From the NCBI RefSeq assembly GCF_007829885.1, contig NZ_VIWW01000001.1:2728001-2792000 (forward strand): a stretch of 64,000 bases of DNA. Reading direction: 5' to 3'. Below the pieces are notes generated by a model. The model saw only the letters and a list, made by a program, of their open reading frames with translations. It ran no database searches and was not told where the DNA came from. Origin of the DNA: Streptomyces brevispora. Lineage in GTDB: Bacteria; Actinomycetota; Actinomycetes; Streptomycetales; Streptomycetaceae. This document shows, one piece after another, positions 20,802-30,512 of the stretch (position 1 is its first letter; each line of letters begins with the position of its first letter). A program made the position numbers and the translations under genes.

Positions 20802-22658
20802 ATGACTGAGAGCACTGGTTCGACACCTGATCCGACGACCGATTCCGTTCCGGAGTGGGAGCAGCGTTTCCGGGCTCCGCGGGTGTCCCTGCCCGACTGG
20901 GCGGAGGAAGCGCCGGACCGCTCCCTGTTCGTGTCCAACGCGACGGGGACGTACGAGCTGTACGCCTGGGACCGGGCGACCGGTGAGCAGCGCCAGGTGA
21001 CCGACCGGCCCAACGGGACGACGGACGGCGTGCTGACCCCGGACGGCGAGGCCATCTGGTGGTTCAGCGACACCGACGGCGACGAGTTCGGGGTGTGGAT
21101 GCGCCAGCCGTTCCGTGCCGGTGAGGACGAGGGTGCGAAGGACGAGCCGGCGGCGCCCGGTCTGGAGCCCTCCTATCCGGCCGGGCTGGCGATCGGCCGG
21201 GACGGTACGGCGGTGATAGGCCGTTCGACGGACGAGGACGGGACGACGGTCCATGTCGTACGGCCCGGCGCGGCGCCCGTCGAGATCTACCGCCACCGCG
21301 AGTCGGCCGGGGTCGGCGACCTGTCGCACGACGGGACGCTGATCGCGCTGGAGCACACCGAGCACGGTGACGCGATGCACTCCACGCTGCGTGTGGTGCG
21401 GCCGGACGGCACCACGGTCGCCGAGCTGGACGACACCGAAGGGGGCACGAAGGAGCTGGGGCTCACCGTTCTCGGCTTCGCCCCGGTGGCGGGGGACACC
21501 CGGCTGCTGGTCGGGCATCAGCGGCGTGGCCGCTGGGAGCCGATGATCTGGGACCCGGTGGCGGGCACGGAGACGGACCTCGCCATCGAGCTGCCCGGCG
21601 ATGTGGGCGCCGAGTGGTATCCGGACGGCTCCGCGCTGCTGATCGAGCACGGCTTCGAGGCCCGCAGTGAGCTGTGGCGGTACGAGCCCGCGTCCGGCGA
21701 CGGAACCCCGGTGCGGGTGGAGACGCCCACCGGTTCGGTCTCGGGGGCCACCGCCCGCCCGGACGGCACGGTGGAGTACCTCTGGTCGTCGGCCGCCGAG
21801 CCGCCCGTCGTGCGGTCCACGACCGGTGCGGTGGTGCTCGATCCGCCGGGTGCGAAGGCTCCGCGGTCCGTGCCGGTCGAGGACGTGTGGGTGGAGGGCC
21901 CCGGAGGCCGCGTCCACGCGCTCGTCCAGCGTCCCGCCGCCCCGGCCGAGGGACCGTTCCCGACCGTCTTCGAGATCCACGGCGGCCCGACCTGGCACGA
22001 CAGCGACGCGTTCGCGGGCGGGCCCGCCGCCTGGGTGGACCACGGCTATGCGGTCGTCCGGGTCAACTACCGCGGCTCGACCGGCTACGGGCGGGCCTGG
22101 ACGGACGCGCTCAAGCACCGGGTCGGCCTGATCGAGCTGGAGGACATCGCGGCGGTGCGGGAGTGGGCGGTGAAGTCCGGCCTCGCGGACCCGGAGAAGC
22201 TGGTCCTGGCCGGCGGTTCGTGGGGCGGCTACCTGACGCTGCTCGGCCTCGGTACGCAGCCCGACGACTGGGCCCTGGGCCTGGCCGCGGTCCCGGTCGC
22301 GGACTACGTCACGGCGTATCACGACGAGATGGAGGCCCTGAAGGCGATGGACCGCACCCTGCTGGGCGGGACGCCGGAGGAGGTGCCCGAGCGCTTCGAG
22401 GCCTCGTCGCCCCTGACGTACGTGGACGCCGTGCGCGCCCCGGTCTACATCTCGGCGGGCGTCAACGATCCGCGCTGCCCGATCCGCCAGGTGGAGAACT
22501 ACGTGGACCGGCTGAAGGACCGCGACGCGGTGCACGAGGTCTACCGGTACGACGCGGGTCACGGCTCGCTCGTCGTGGAGGAGCGGATCAAGCAGGTGCG
22601 CCTGGAGCTCGACTTCGCCGCACGCCACTTGGGAGCGCCGGACGGCCCCGCCGAGTAG
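20802..22658 (+). CDS. S9-family prolyl oligopeptidase-like peptidase
   Basis: 618 aa cytoplasmic serine peptidase. The N-terminal half (to about residue 350) is a beta-propeller with repeats such as GTYELYAWDRATGE and DGTLIALEHTEHG. The C-terminal alpha/beta-hydrolase domain has EIHGGPTWHDSD, the nucleophile GGSWGGYLTLLG, the Asp in AGVNDPRCP and the His in DAGHGSLV. There is no signal peptide. It is probably an acylaminoacyl or dipeptidyl peptidase; the exact specificity cannot be read from sequence. Confidence 0.92.
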   Translation: MTESTGSTPDPTTDSVPEWEQRFRAPRVSLPDWAEEAPDRSLFVSNATGTYELYAWDRATGEQRQVTDRPNGTTDGVLTPDGEAIWWFSDTDGDEFGVWMRQPFRAGEDEGAKDEPAAPGLEPSYPAGLAIGRDGTAVIGRSTDEDGTTVHVVRPGAAPVEIYRHRESAGVGDLSHDGTLIALEHTEHGDAMHSTLRVVRPDGTTVAELDDTEGGTKELGLTVLGFAPVAGDTRLLVGHQRRGRWEPMIWDPVAGTETDLAIELPGDVGAEWYPDGSALLIEHGFEARSELWRYEPASGDGTPVRVETPTGSVSGATARPDGTVEYLWSSAAEPPVVRSTTGAVVLDPPGAKAPRSVPVEDVWVEGPGGRVHALVQRPAAPAEGPFPTVFEIHGGPTWHDSDAFAGGPAAWVDHGYAVVRVNYRGSTGYGRAWTDALKHRVGLIELEDIAAVREWAVKSGLADPEKLVLAGGSWGGYLTLLGLGTQPDDWALGLAAVPVADYVTAYHDEMEALKAMDRTLLGGTPEEVPERFEASSPLTYVDAVRAPVYISAGVNDPRCPIRQVENYVDRLKDRDAVHEVYRYDAGHGSLVVEERIKQVRLELDFAARHLGAPDGPAE

Positions 22659-22783
22659 GAGCGCGTCCGGGCCACGTGTCGGGCTGTAGCGGGCTGTACC
22701 GGGCCGCGTAGGGGGCGGATAAAGGGCGGCTCCACGGGTGCCCCCGCTCCGGGCGGCCGGAGCGGGGACCGTACCGTGGAGGG

Positions 22784-23743
22784 GTGTACCGGTTCCTGCT
22801 GACCCCGCGATGGTGGGGGATCAACCTCTTCGTCGTGCTGGCCATCCCGTTCTGCGTGTTCATGGGCACCTGGCAGCTCGGCCGCTTCGAGGACCGCGTG
22901 CAGACGCACGAGGCCGCCGACAAGCAGCCCGCTCCGGGCACGAGGGCCGCCGAGCCGCTCGATGATCTGCTGCCCGTCGACACGGTGACCTCCGGCCGCC
23001 CCGCCACCGCGACCGGCCGGTACGCCGACCAGTTCCTGGTGCCCGGCCGGAAGCTGGACGACCGGGACGGCTTCTACGTCGTCGGCATGCTGCGCACCGA
23101 CAGCGGCAAGGCGCTGCCCGTGGTGCGGGGCTGGCTGCCCGGGAAGGCCGGACACACCTCGGTGCCGGCCGCACCGACCGGCACCGTCACCGTGACCGGC
23201 GACCTCCAGGCCTCGGAGAACCCGGGCACCGCGGGGGTCGACGCGAAGGGCGGGCTCCCCGACGGCCAGGTCGGCATGATCAGCGCCGCGTCACTCGTCA
23301 ACCTCGTGCCGTACGACGTGTACGACGCGTGGGTCACGCTCCAGCAGACCGACGCCCGCTCGGGCGGCACGTCCTCCGCGGAGGCAACGGACTCGGCGGA
23401 GGCAACGGACTCGGCGGACAGAACTGATGCGGCCGCTGGTGCGGCGAAGGGCGCCGCTGCCCTGCGCCCCGTACCGGCCGCCGCGGCACAGGGCACCGGG
23501 CTCGACCTGAAGGCCTTCCAGAATCTCGGCTATCTGTGCGAGTGGTTCGTCTTCGCGGCGTTCGTGCTCTTCATGTGGTTCCGGCTGGTCCGGCGTGAGG
23601 CCGAGGCAGTCCGGGACGTGCGGCTGGGCCTCGTCACCGCCACCGACGCACCCCCGTCCACGGGAACGACCCCGGGGACGGCCCCGGCCTCGACCTCCGC
23701 CCCGGAAACGGACAAGGCCCCGGACACACCCACGGGCCCCTGA
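22784..23743 (+). CDS. SURF1-family cytochrome oxidase assembly protein
   Basis: 319 aa from a GTG start (MYRFLLTPRWWGINLFVVLA). It has the two SURF1 membrane helices, at residues about 10-30 and about 250-270 (YLCEWFVFAAFVLFMWFRLV). The periplasmic domain between them carries the family signature GTWQLGRFEDR and VRGWLPG. An insertion with EATDSAEATDSAD repeats and a Pro/Thr-rich tail are strain-specific decorations. SURF1 helps haem insertion into aa3 cytochrome c oxidase. Confidence 0.9.
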   Translation: MYRFLLTPRWWGINLFVVLAIPFCVFMGTWQLGRFEDRVQTHEAADKQPAPGTRAAEPLDDLLPVDTVTSGRPATATGRYADQFLVPGRKLDDRDGFYVVGMLRTDSGKALPVVRGWLPGKAGHTSVPAAPTGTVTVTGDLQASENPGTAGVDAKGGLPDGQVGMISAASLVNLVPYDVYDAWVTLQQTDARSGGTSSAEATDSAEATDSADRTDAAAGAAKGAAALRPVPAAAAQGTGLDLKAFQNLGYLCEWFVFAAFVLFMWFRLVRREAEAVRDVRLGLVTATDAPPSTGTTPGTAPASTSAPETDKAPDTPTGP

Positions 23744-23745
23744 AC

Positions 23746-23811
23746 GCCAAGCCGAACCACGCCAAGCCGAGCCGAACCACGCCAAGCCGAACCAAGCCGA
23801 GCCACACGCGC
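23746..23811. repeat. Pentanucleotide repeat tract after the SURF1 gene
   Basis: Starting just after the stop codon, about thirteen five-base units of GCCGA/ACCAC/GCCAA type (e.g. GCCAAGCCGAACCAC repeated). Confidence 0.7.
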
Positions 23812-23849
23812 CACAACACGTCTCAGCACGCCAAGTCCGGGGCGGACCC

Positions 23850-23885
23850 GTAGGGCCCGCCCCGCTCCTGCGACGCGGGCCCTAC
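23850..23885 (-). terminator. Terminator for the sigma-factor partner gene
   Basis: Perfect 11-bp stem GTAGGGCCCGC / GCGGGCCCTAC (23850-23860, 23875-23885) that overlaps the stop codon of the minus-strand gene ending at 23882. Confidence 0.6.
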
Positions 23886-25480
23886 GACGTGGGCTCCAGC
23901 GCGCCTGTCCGGTAGATCGTGCCCGCGCAGGCGTTGGCGATCTCCGTCTCGGCGACCGGCGCTCCCGGTTCCGGGGTGTGCATCACGGAGATACTGCCCG
24001 GCGCCGTGCCGGGGCCGTCCTCGCTGCCGAACTGCGTCTCCGTATTCGCTTCGGTGTCCCCGGTTCCGCTGCCCGTGTCGGTCCCGGCCGGGCCGCCGAC
24101 GCCGGTCGCCGCACCGTCCGTCGGCGACGGTGAAGGTGAACCGCCGGATGCCGGACAGGTGTCCTTCGGCACCCAGGCGAACTGCACCTCGTAGGTCATG
24201 GCCGGCTTCAGCAGCACCGTCGCCTCCTCGCTGGCGGGATCGGGCAGTCCGGACGCCGCGTCCCCCTGGGTGTGCCGGACGACCACGATCTTGGTCGGGT
24301 CCGCCGCGCCCATCGCCTCGAAGCCCACCGTGCCGCCGCTGCTCACCGTGCAGTTCGTGCTGGAGACGTTGGCGATCCGGAACGTTCCGTACACCGTGCC
24401 GTCGGCACCGGCCGCGCCGGTCGTGGCCGAGGCGACACCGAGCTGGTCGGGGTTGCAGACCGGCATACCGGCCGCAGCGCTGGCGGCCGGGCCGGCCGAA
24501 CCGCCGGTCGCCGCGCCCTCCAGGCCCTGGCCCCTGCTGGCGCTCGGGCTGGCCGAGCTGTCGGGAACACCGTCGCCGAAGTCCTCCCGCCCGTCGCTCC
24601 CACCCGCGCCGCTCACGCCGCCGGAGCCCGGACCGGGCTCCTCGCCGTTGCCGCCCTGCGCCCGCTCGCCGTGACCGGCGATCGCGGGGCTGGCGACGTT
24701 CGAACCCTCGGAGTGGGCGACGTGGACGAAGGCGGGGATCGCGGTGCCGATGAGCAGCGCCGCCGCAGCCGCGCCCACGAGCGCCTGCCGCCGCCGGGCC
24801 CGCCGGGCGGGCACCGCACGGCACAGATGGTCGAGGCTGCCGTCGCGGGGTTCAAGGCCCTGCACGGCGCCGCGCATCATCCGGCGCAGCATCTCCTCGT
24901 CGACGCCCGCACCATCGCCGGAGTCGGAGCCGGAGCCGCTACCACTGCCACTGCCACTGCCGAAGCCGAAGCCGGAGCCGCTGCCACTACCGGAGCCGAA
25001 GCCGCTGCCGGGGCCGAAGAGGTCGGCCGGCCGCTCGGCTGCCAGGGTGTCGGCGGTCCCGCCGCCACCACCCCCCAGGGGCGTCGGCCCCCCGACCGCG
25101 CCCAGCCGCACACGCGGTCCCGCGTCGCGGTCCGCGTCGCGGTCCGTGTCGCGGTCCGTACCCTGTTCCGTTTCGCGGTCCGCGCCCTGTTCCGTTTCGC
25201 GGTCCGTGCGCGGTTCCGTTTCGCGGTCCGTGCGCGGTTCCATGTCGCGGTCCGCGCCCTGTTCCGTTTCGCGGTCCGTGCGCGGTTCCATGTCGCGTTC
25301 CGTGCGCGGTTCCGCTTCGCGGTCCGTGCCCGGGGTGCTGTCCGGCCCGTGGTTCACAATTCCGTTTCCAGTCCGGTCAATTCCGTTTTCAGTCCGGTCA
25401 ATCCGATGCCCGATCGAGGGCCCGCGCCGGTGTCCGTCCCCGCCCTCTTGCCCGTGCTCGTGGCCGTCGCGCCGCCTCAT
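23882..25480 (-). CDS. Membrane partner of ECF sigma factor, with DUF4232-like exterior domain
   Basis: 532 aa. A cytoplasmic N-terminal part contains charged repeats (about residues 52-122, 8-residue DRETEPRT-like units), then a Gly/Ser-Gly/Phe linker and a helical patch (VDEEMLRRMMRGAVQGLEP). There is one membrane span (ALVGAAAAALLIGTAIPAFV) and an extracellular beta-rich domain starting MPVCNPDQLGVASATTG with paired cysteines. The start overlaps the stop of the sigma gene (ATGA), so the two are co-translated. The topology fits an anti-sigma or sensor protein, though no zinc HxxxCxxC motif is visible. The outer domain resembles DUF4232 by inspection only. Confidence 0.65.
   Translation of the reverse strand: MRRRDGHEHGQEGGDGHRRGPSIGHRIDRTENGIDRTGNGIVNHGPDSTPGTDREAEPRTERDMEPRTDRETEQGADRDMEPRTDRETEPRTDRETEQGADRETEQGTDRDTDRDADRDAGPRVRLGAVGGPTPLGGGGGGTADTLAAERPADLFGPGSGFGSGSGSGSGFGFGSGSGSGSGSGSDSGDGAGVDEEMLRRMMRGAVQGLEPRDGSLDHLCRAVPARRARRRQALVGAAAAALLIGTAIPAFVHVAHSEGSNVASPAIAGHGERAQGGNGEEPGPGSGGVSGAGGSDGREDFGDGVPDSSASPSASRGQGLEGAATGGSAGPAASAAAGMPVCNPDQLGVASATTGAAGADGTVYGTFRIANVSSTNCTVSSGGTVGFEAMGAADPTKIVVVRHTQGDAASGLPDPASEEATVLLKPAMTYEVQFAWVPKDTCPASGGSPSPSPTDGAATGVGGPAGTDTGSGTGDTEANTETQFGSEDGPGTAPGSISVMHTPEPGAPVAETEIANACAGTIYRTGALEPTS
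25110..25330 (-). repeat. In-frame charged repeat tract
   Basis: A 24-bp-period coding repeat giving DRETEPRT / DRETEQGA / DRDMEPRT units, ending in DRDTDRDADRDAG. It lies wholly in frame inside the sigma partner gene and would be prone to length change by slippage. Confidence 0.8.
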
Positions 25481-26139
25481 GCCTGCGCCTCCATCACCAC
25501 GCGCAGCGCCGCGATACCGCGGGAGCCGTACGCCTTCACCGAGCCCAGGGATATCCCCAGGGTCGTGGCGACCTGTGCCTCGGTCATGTCCGCGAAGTAG
25601 CGCAGCACCAGTACCTCCCGCTGACGCCGTTGCAGCCCCCGCATCGCCTTGATCAGCGCGTCCCGCTCCAGCTGGTCGTACGCCCCCTCCTCCGCGCTCG
25701 CCATGTCCGGCATGGGCTTGGAGAGCAGCTTCAGCCCGAGGATGCGGCGACGCAGGGCGGAGCGGGAGAGGTTGACGACGGTCTGGCGCAGATACGCGAG
25801 TGTCTTCTCCGGCTCCCGTACCCGGTTGCGCGCCGAGTGCACGCGGATGAACGCCTCCTGCACGACGTCCTCACAGGACGCCGTGTCGTCCAGGAGCAGG
25901 GCCGCGAGGCCGAGCAGTGAACGGTAGTGGGCGCGATAGGTCTCGGTGAGATGGTCGACGGTAGTTCCGGCTGCCACGCTGTCGTCAGCGCCCTCGCGCT
26001 GTGACGGCAGCCCTGTCGGGCGCGCAGCGGGCATGGGCGCGATCACCGGCATACCGCCGGGCGCGCGGGGCCGTCTGAGCGGTCGCATCGAAGCGCCGCG
26101 CAAGGGGCCCACCACTGTGATATCGAGTACCTCTGCCAC
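25477..26139 (-). CDS. ECF RNA polymerase sigma factor (SigE-like family)
   Basis: 220 aa. Region 2 is HLTETYRAHYRSLLGLAALL through CEDVVQEAFIRVH. Region 4 HTH is LQRRQREVLVLRYFADMTEA followed by QVATTLGISLGSVKAYGSRG. The first 65 residues are a Pro/Arg-rich extension; a shorter start inside it is possible because the GTG at 26139 has no clear ribosome-binding site. It is co-transcribed with the membrane partner immediately downstream by a 4-bp overlap, as usual for sigma/anti-sigma pairs. The signal and regulon are unknown. Confidence 0.9.
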   Translation of the reverse strand: MAEVLDITVVGPLRGASMRPLRRPRAPGGMPVIAPMPAARPTGLPSQREGADDSVAAGTTVDHLTETYRAHYRSLLGLAALLLDDTASCEDVVQEAFIRVHSARNRVREPEKTLAYLRQTVVNLSRSALRRRILGLKLLSKPMPDMASAEEGAYDQLERDALIKAMRGLQRRQREVLVLRYFADMTEAQVATTLGISLGSVKAYGSRGIAALRVVMEAQA

Positions 26140-26411
26140 GCCAGTTGGACACGTTTCCCCCCGTCAGGGTTGTACGCATACGGCACCGCGTTTGACACCA
26201 TGCGATATGCCTTCATACGTAACCGCTCTTCCCCAAATGCCCTGAATATGCGCCCCGTCGCGCAAGAAGTGACGGCTTAGACGCGTGCGGCCCGACTTGC
26301 GGTTGCAACGGACCGAAAGGTCATCGTCGGACACCGCGACACCCCAGCTCAAGAGGTTCAGACCAGCAACTTGATCACAGGGTATTCACAGAGCGCACAA
26401 ATCAGGTTCGA

Positions 26412-27476
26412 TCAGGACCGGGGAAATTCGGCAGCCACCGATTCGGCGATCTGCGCCACGTTCAGCGCGGCGCCCTTGCGGAGGTTGTCGCCGCAGACGA
26501 AGAGTTCCAGTGCCCTCGGGTCGTCCATCGAACGGCGGACCCGGCCGACCCAGGTCGGATCGGTGCCCACTACATCGGCCGGGGTCGGGAAGTCGCCGGC
26601 CCCGGGGCTGTCGTACAGCACCACACCGGGCGCGGTCGCCAGGATCTCGTGCGCCCGGTCGACCGTGACCTCGTTCTCGAACCGGACGTGCACGGACATC
26701 GAGTGGGTGGCGATCACGGGTACGTACACACAGGTCGCCGACACCCGCAGGCTCGGCAGATCGAGGATCTTGCGGCACTCGTCGCGGATCGCCAGTTCCT
26801 CGGACGACCAGCCGTCACCGGCGTCCGTCCCAGCCCACGGCACGACGTTGAGGGCGACGGGTGCGGCGAACGGGCCGCCGTGCATGTCCCCCACGACCCG
26901 GCGTACGTCGCCCGGCTTCGTACCCAGTTCGGTACCGGCCACCATCGACAGCTGCTCGCGCAGCGCGGTGACGCCGTCGCGCCCGGCTCCGCTCACGGCC
27001 TGGTACGAGGACACGACGAGTTCCCGCAGCCCGAACTCGGCGTGCAGTGCTCCGACCGCGACGATCAGCGCCAGCGTCGTGCAGTTCGGGCTCGCGATGA
27101 TGCCGCGCGGTCTGATCCGGGAGGCATGGGGGTTGATCTCGGGGACGACGAGCGGGACGTCGCCGTCCGTCCGGAACGCCGCGGAGTCGTCGATGACGAC
27201 CGCGCCCCTGGACGCGGCGAGCGGCGCCCAGCGCCGGGACACCTCGTCGGACGCCAGGAACAGCGCCACGTCCACGTCGTCGAAGACGTCCTCGGAGATT
27301 TCGAGGACCTCGGTCTCCTCACCGCGTACGACCAGCTTGCCGCCGGCCGAACGCGGCGAGGAGATCAGCTTCACCTCGCCCCAGACATCCGCGTGTTCCG
27401 AAAGGATCTGGAGCATTACGCCGCCGATCGCCCCGGTCGCGCCGACGACCGCGAGCGAAGGGCGGCGTGCGGTCAT
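26412..27476 (-). CDS. asd: Aspartate-semialdehyde dehydrogenase
   Basis: 354 aa. Converts aspartyl phosphate to aspartate semialdehyde with NADPH in the Lys/Thr/Met/DAP pathway. The N-terminal dinucleotide-binding motif is [16 protein letters not shown], the catalytic cysteine lies in [12 protein letters not shown] (about residue 130), and [15 protein letters not shown] is in the substrate region. It overlaps the aspartokinase gene by 4 bp, so the pair forms an operon transcribed from upstream of 28744. Confidence 0.96.
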   Translation of the reverse strand: MTARRPSLAVVGATGAIGGVMLQILSEHADVWGEVKLISSPRSAGGKLVVRGEETEVLEISEDVFDDVDVALFLASDEVSRRWAPLAASRGAVVIDDSAAFRTDGDVPLVVPEINPHASRIRPRGIIASPNCTTLALIVAVGALHAEFGLRELVVSSYQAVSGAGRDGVTALREQLSMVAGTELGTKPGDVRRVVGDMHGGPFAAPVALNVVPWAGTDAGDGWSSEELAIRDECRKILDLPSLRVSATCVYVPVIATHSMSVHVRFENEVTVDRAHEILATAPGVVLYDSPGAGDFPTPADVVGTDPTWVGRVRRSMDDPRALELFVCGDNLRKGAALNVAQIAESVAAEFPRS

Positions 27477-27994
27477 CGGCCGGTGCCCCCGTACACGACT
27501 GCCTCGTCGGCGTCGCTGTCGAGTCCGAAGGCGGTGTGCACGGCACGCACGGCCTCGACGACGTCATCCGCACGGGTGACCACTGAGATGCGGATCTCGG
27601 AGGTCGAGATCAGCTCGATGTTCACGCCCGCGTCGGACAGCGCCTCGAAGAAGCCCGCGGTGACGCCCGGGTTGGTCTTCATACCGGCGCCGACCAGGGA
27701 GATCTTGGCGATCTGGTCGTCGTAGCGCAGCGATTCGAAGCCGATGGAGCCGCGGTTGCGCTCCAGGGCGTCGATGGCCTTGCGGCCCTCGGACTTCGGG
27801 AGCGTGAACGAGATGTCGGTCAGACCGGTCGACGCGGCGGAGACGTTCTGCACCACCATGTCGATGTTGACCTCGGCGTTCGCGATCGTACGGAAGATCG
27901 CGGCGGCCTCGCCCGGCTTGTCGGGCACGCCGACGACGGTGATCTTGGCCTCGGAGACGTCATGGGCGACTCCGGAGATGATCGCGTGCTCCAC
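27473..27994 (-). CDS. Aspartokinase beta subunit from internal start
   Basis: An in-frame GTG at 27994 starts [20 protein letters not shown], giving 173 aa made of the two ACT domains alone. It is preceded by AAGGGGA with 7-base spacing. Corynebacterial and other actinobacterial aspartokinases are alpha2beta2, with a beta chain made from an equivalent internal start (known for C. glutamicum lysC). The sequence supports the same arrangement here. Confidence 0.6.
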   Translation of the reverse strand: MEHAIISGVAHDVSEAKITVVGVPDKPGEAAAIFRTIANAEVNIDMVVQNVSAASTGLTDISFTLPKSEGRKAIDALERNRGSIGFESLRYDDQIAKISLVGAGMKTNPGVTAGFFEALSDAGVNIELISTSEIRISVVTRADDVVEAVRAVHTAFGLDSDADEAVVYGGTGR

Positions 27995-28744
27995 CTGCTG
28001 GTCCCCTTGCGGCTCGTTGCTGACCCAGGTTCCGCGCAGTCCCGAGAAGGACGAGCGGACGTGGATCGGAATGTTGTAACGGCGTGCGTATTCCACGCAC
28101 CGGTGCAGCAGCACCTTGGAACCGGACGCGGCCAGCTCCAGCATGTCCTCGAAGGAGATCCAGTCGATCTTCTGGGCCTTCTTGACGACCCGCGGGTCGG
28201 CGGTGAAGACACCGTCCACATCGGTGTAGATCTCACAGACCTCGGCATCCAGCGCGGCCGCGAGGGCGACAGCGGTGGTGTCGGACCCGCCGCGACCCAG
28301 GGTGGTGATGTTCTTGCCCTCCTGGCTCACCCCCTGGAACCCGGCGACGATGGCGATGTTGCCCTCGTCGATCGAGGTCCGGATGCGGCCCGGCGTGACA
28401 TCGATGATCCGCGCTTTGTTGTGGACCGAGTCGGTGATGACTCCGGCCTGGCTGCCCGTGAACGACTGGGCCTCGTGGCCCAGGTTCTTGATCGCCATGG
28501 CCAGCAGCGCCATGGAGATCCGCTCTCCCGCGGTCAGCAGCATGTCGAACTCGCGCCCGGCAGGCATCGGGGACACCTGCTCCGCGAGATCGATCAACTC
28601 GTCCGTCGTGTCGCCCATCGCTGACACCACGACAACCACCTGGTTGCCGTTCTTCTTGGCATCGACGATTCGCTTGGCGACACGCTTGATGCCCTCGGCA
28701 TCGGATACGGAGGACCCTCCGTACTTCTGCACGACCAGGCCCAC
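27473..28744 (-). CDS. lysC: Aspartokinase (alpha subunit)
   Basis: 423 aa. Phosphorylates aspartate, the first step to Lys, Thr and Met. The kinase domain begins [20 protein letters not shown] and contains [18 protein letters not shown]. Two ACT domains follow ([16 protein letters not shown] and [16 protein letters not shown]), the sites of Lys/Thr feedback inhibition in this family. The gene also encodes a nested short form (see separate entry). First gene of the ask-asd operon; the symbol ask is also used. Confidence 0.96.
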   Translation of the reverse strand: MGLVVQKYGGSSVSDAEGIKRVAKRIVDAKKNGNQVVVVVSAMGDTTDELIDLAEQVSPMPAGREFDMLLTAGERISMALLAMAIKNLGHEAQSFTGSQAGVITDSVHNKARIIDVTPGRIRTSIDEGNIAIVAGFQGVSQEGKNITTLGRGGSDTTAVALAAALDAEVCEIYTDVDGVFTADPRVVKKAQKIDWISFEDMLELAASGSKVLLHRCVEYARRYNIPIHVRSSFSGLRGTWVSNEPQGDQQVEHAIISGVAHDVSEAKITVVGVPDKPGEAAAIFRTIANAEVNIDMVVQNVSAASTGLTDISFTLPKSEGRKAIDALERNRGSIGFESLRYDDQIAKISLVGAGMKTNPGVTAGFFEALSDAGVNIELISTSEIRISVVTRADDVVEAVRAVHTAFGLDSDADEAVVYGGTGR

Positions 28745-29027
28745 GTGCGCTCCTCGCTCAATCCATTGCTGTCGGCTCAGTTTAACGAGCAGTCCGGAAA
28801 CGCCTCGCTGATATCACATGCTGAGATGTCCCGCTCACCAAATGATCATCGTCGTGCCGTTCCGAACTGCTCGTACGAGGCTGCTTCCCGTCGATCGCCC
28901 CAGCACTCCCTTATGTGTCCCAGGCCACACGCATGCCAGGCCGCGGCGCCGAGGGCGACGCTCCAGTCCTACCGTCGGCCCTCGGTGCGCGCGAAGGTGC
29001 GGCATGACGGCGCCGACAACGGTGCGC

Positions 29028-29999
29028 TCAGCGCGCCCTCGGCCCCGGTACGGCCCGGCGTCCCGCCGCCGCCCGCAGCCCGGCCACCCTGGCCGCGACG
29101 TCCGTACGCTGCCGGGGGCGGGCCAGGAACGTGTCCGGGACGTCGCCCGTCGCCCCGTTCGCCTCGTCGCGGTCGATGTCCGCCCGGCACTCCACGCAGA
29201 CCCCGTCCACGAGCGTGCCGGTGCTCTCGTCCTCGTCGCAGAAGGCGCACATCTCCAGCGCCCCCACGATCTCTTCCCGGATCTCGTTCTTCTTCGGCTG
29301 CGGTGCGGGCGGCATCTTGTTCTCCAGTCGGGTACGAAGGAAGGCCCCGGCGGAATGCACGGAGGCCGGCAGTCCTGACACCAGCGCCTGGCTGACCTGT
29401 TCACGGCCCACCCCGCGCACCAGCCACTCCTGCACCAGCTGTTCCAGCGCGACGCATTCGCCCTCGGAGAGCTGGAGCCTCGGCTCCCTGCCCCCGAGCC
29501 CGGCAAGCACCGCGTACGCCTCCGAGCGCGCGGCCGGTACGCCCGGCTCGGGCTGGGAGGACGGCACCTCGTCGGGCGCCGCGGGCTGTCCCGGCGCGTC
29601 CACGCCCCGGATGAACCGGATGTACCGCGCCCACCAGTCCGCGCTGCGGGCGGCGCGGGAGAAGAACGTCCGCGTCACCCAGCGCAGCCCGCTGCCCTCC
29701 ACGGTGATCTGCACCTTGATCCGGCGCAGGTGCCCGGCCCGGGTCAGCCGGTCCAGCGCACTGCGGCACGCCTGCTGCCCGTAGTCCGGCAGCTCCTCGG
29801 CCAGCACCTTGTAGCCGATCGCGGCCCCTTCGGGCAGCCGGTCGATGTACGCGGCGATCGCCGCTTCCCGCACGGGCAGATGGACGAAGTCGGCCGCACC
29901 GCGCGGGGCTTCGTCGGGGACGTGCCGCTTGCCGAAACCGGCTTTGGCCATGCGGTGGGCGGGCGCGCGCAGGGCAGCACTAATGTGGGCAGAAGTCAT
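29028..29999 (-). CDS. Winged-helix DNA-binding protein, uncharacterised
   Basis: 323 aa. The N-terminal third reads as a winged-helix (AAIAAYIDRLPEGAAIGYKV, CRSALDRLTRAGHLRRIKVQ), similar to plasmid-replication/MarR-like regulators common in streptomycetes. The C-terminal part has a helical segment (LQLSEGECVALEQLVQEWLV) and a likely zinc ribbon (MCAFCDED ... DGVCVECRAD, CxxC twice). The Arg/Ala-rich tail after residue 295 is low complexity. Function and targets are unknown. The start at 29999 gives a conserved-looking N-terminus MTSAHISAALRAPAH. Confidence 0.7.
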   Translation of the reverse strand: MTSAHISAALRAPAHRMAKAGFGKRHVPDEAPRGAADFVHLPVREAAIAAYIDRLPEGAAIGYKVLAEELPDYGQQACRSALDRLTRAGHLRRIKVQITVEGSGLRWVTRTFFSRAARSADWWARYIRFIRGVDAPGQPAAPDEVPSSQPEPGVPAARSEAYAVLAGLGGREPRLQLSEGECVALEQLVQEWLVRGVGREQVSQALVSGLPASVHSAGAFLRTRLENKMPPAPQPKKNEIREEIVGALEMCAFCDEDESTGTLVDGVCVECRADIDRDEANGATGDVPDTFLARPRQRTDVAARVAGLRAAAGRRAVPGPRAR

Positions 30000-30266
30000 G
30001 TGGATCGAGTCTCTTTCGATCTATCAGGACGAGATCCCGGTTGGTGTTGGCGCACCGCCGGGATCGTCCTTTTTGAGGACTGTTACGCCGAACCTAGAGC
30101 GTGCACACGCTGTGACGCAACCCGATCACCGAAAGTCATCCGCGCAGGTGTGCGCGGGACTTGGGAGGGTGGGTGGGTTCAGCCTCACCACCCATTCCTA
30201 CAAAATGAGGCTCGGACTTCGAGGCTCGCGGCTCGGGGCTTGAGCCTCGGGCGGACCTGCGGAGAT

Positions 30267-30512
30267 TCAGCCCCTAGCCACCGCGAAGGCGACGAACGCC
30301 GCCCAGGGCGCGGCGGGAACCGTCAGCTCGGGGCCGTCGGTCAGCTTGGAGTCGCGGATGTGTATCGCGGTGGGGCAGGGGGCGACCTGGACGCAGTTGC
30401 CGCCCTCGGAGTCGCTGTACGTGGACGTGCGCCAGCTCAGGGCGGCCTCAAGGCAGTTGCCGCCTTCGCCATCGCTGTAGCTGGACTTGAACCACTGCCG
30501 CCTGCTGCTCAT
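30267..30512 (-). CDS. DUF397 protein (partner of XRE regulator)
   Basis: 81 aa. Contains duplicated W-F-K-S-S-Y-S / W-R-T-S-T-Y-S motifs, each followed by GGNC, then HIRDSKLTDGPELTVPAAPW and FVAFAVARG, the DUF397 signature. The ATG overlaps the stop of the XRE gene (ATGA), so the two are translationally coupled. Such pairs are numerous in streptomycetes (WhiJ-type loci), where the small protein is thought to modulate the DNA-binding partner. Confidence 0.9.
   Translation of the reverse strand: MSSRRQWFKSSYSDGEGGNCLEAALSWRTSTYSDSEGGNCVQVAPCPTAIHIRDSKLTDGPELTVPAAPWAAFVAFAVARG

Noticed and set aside
20571..22628. 685-aa minus-strand frame over the S9 peptidase
   Set aside because: Antisense shadow; the plus strand has a full catalytic triad and propeller.
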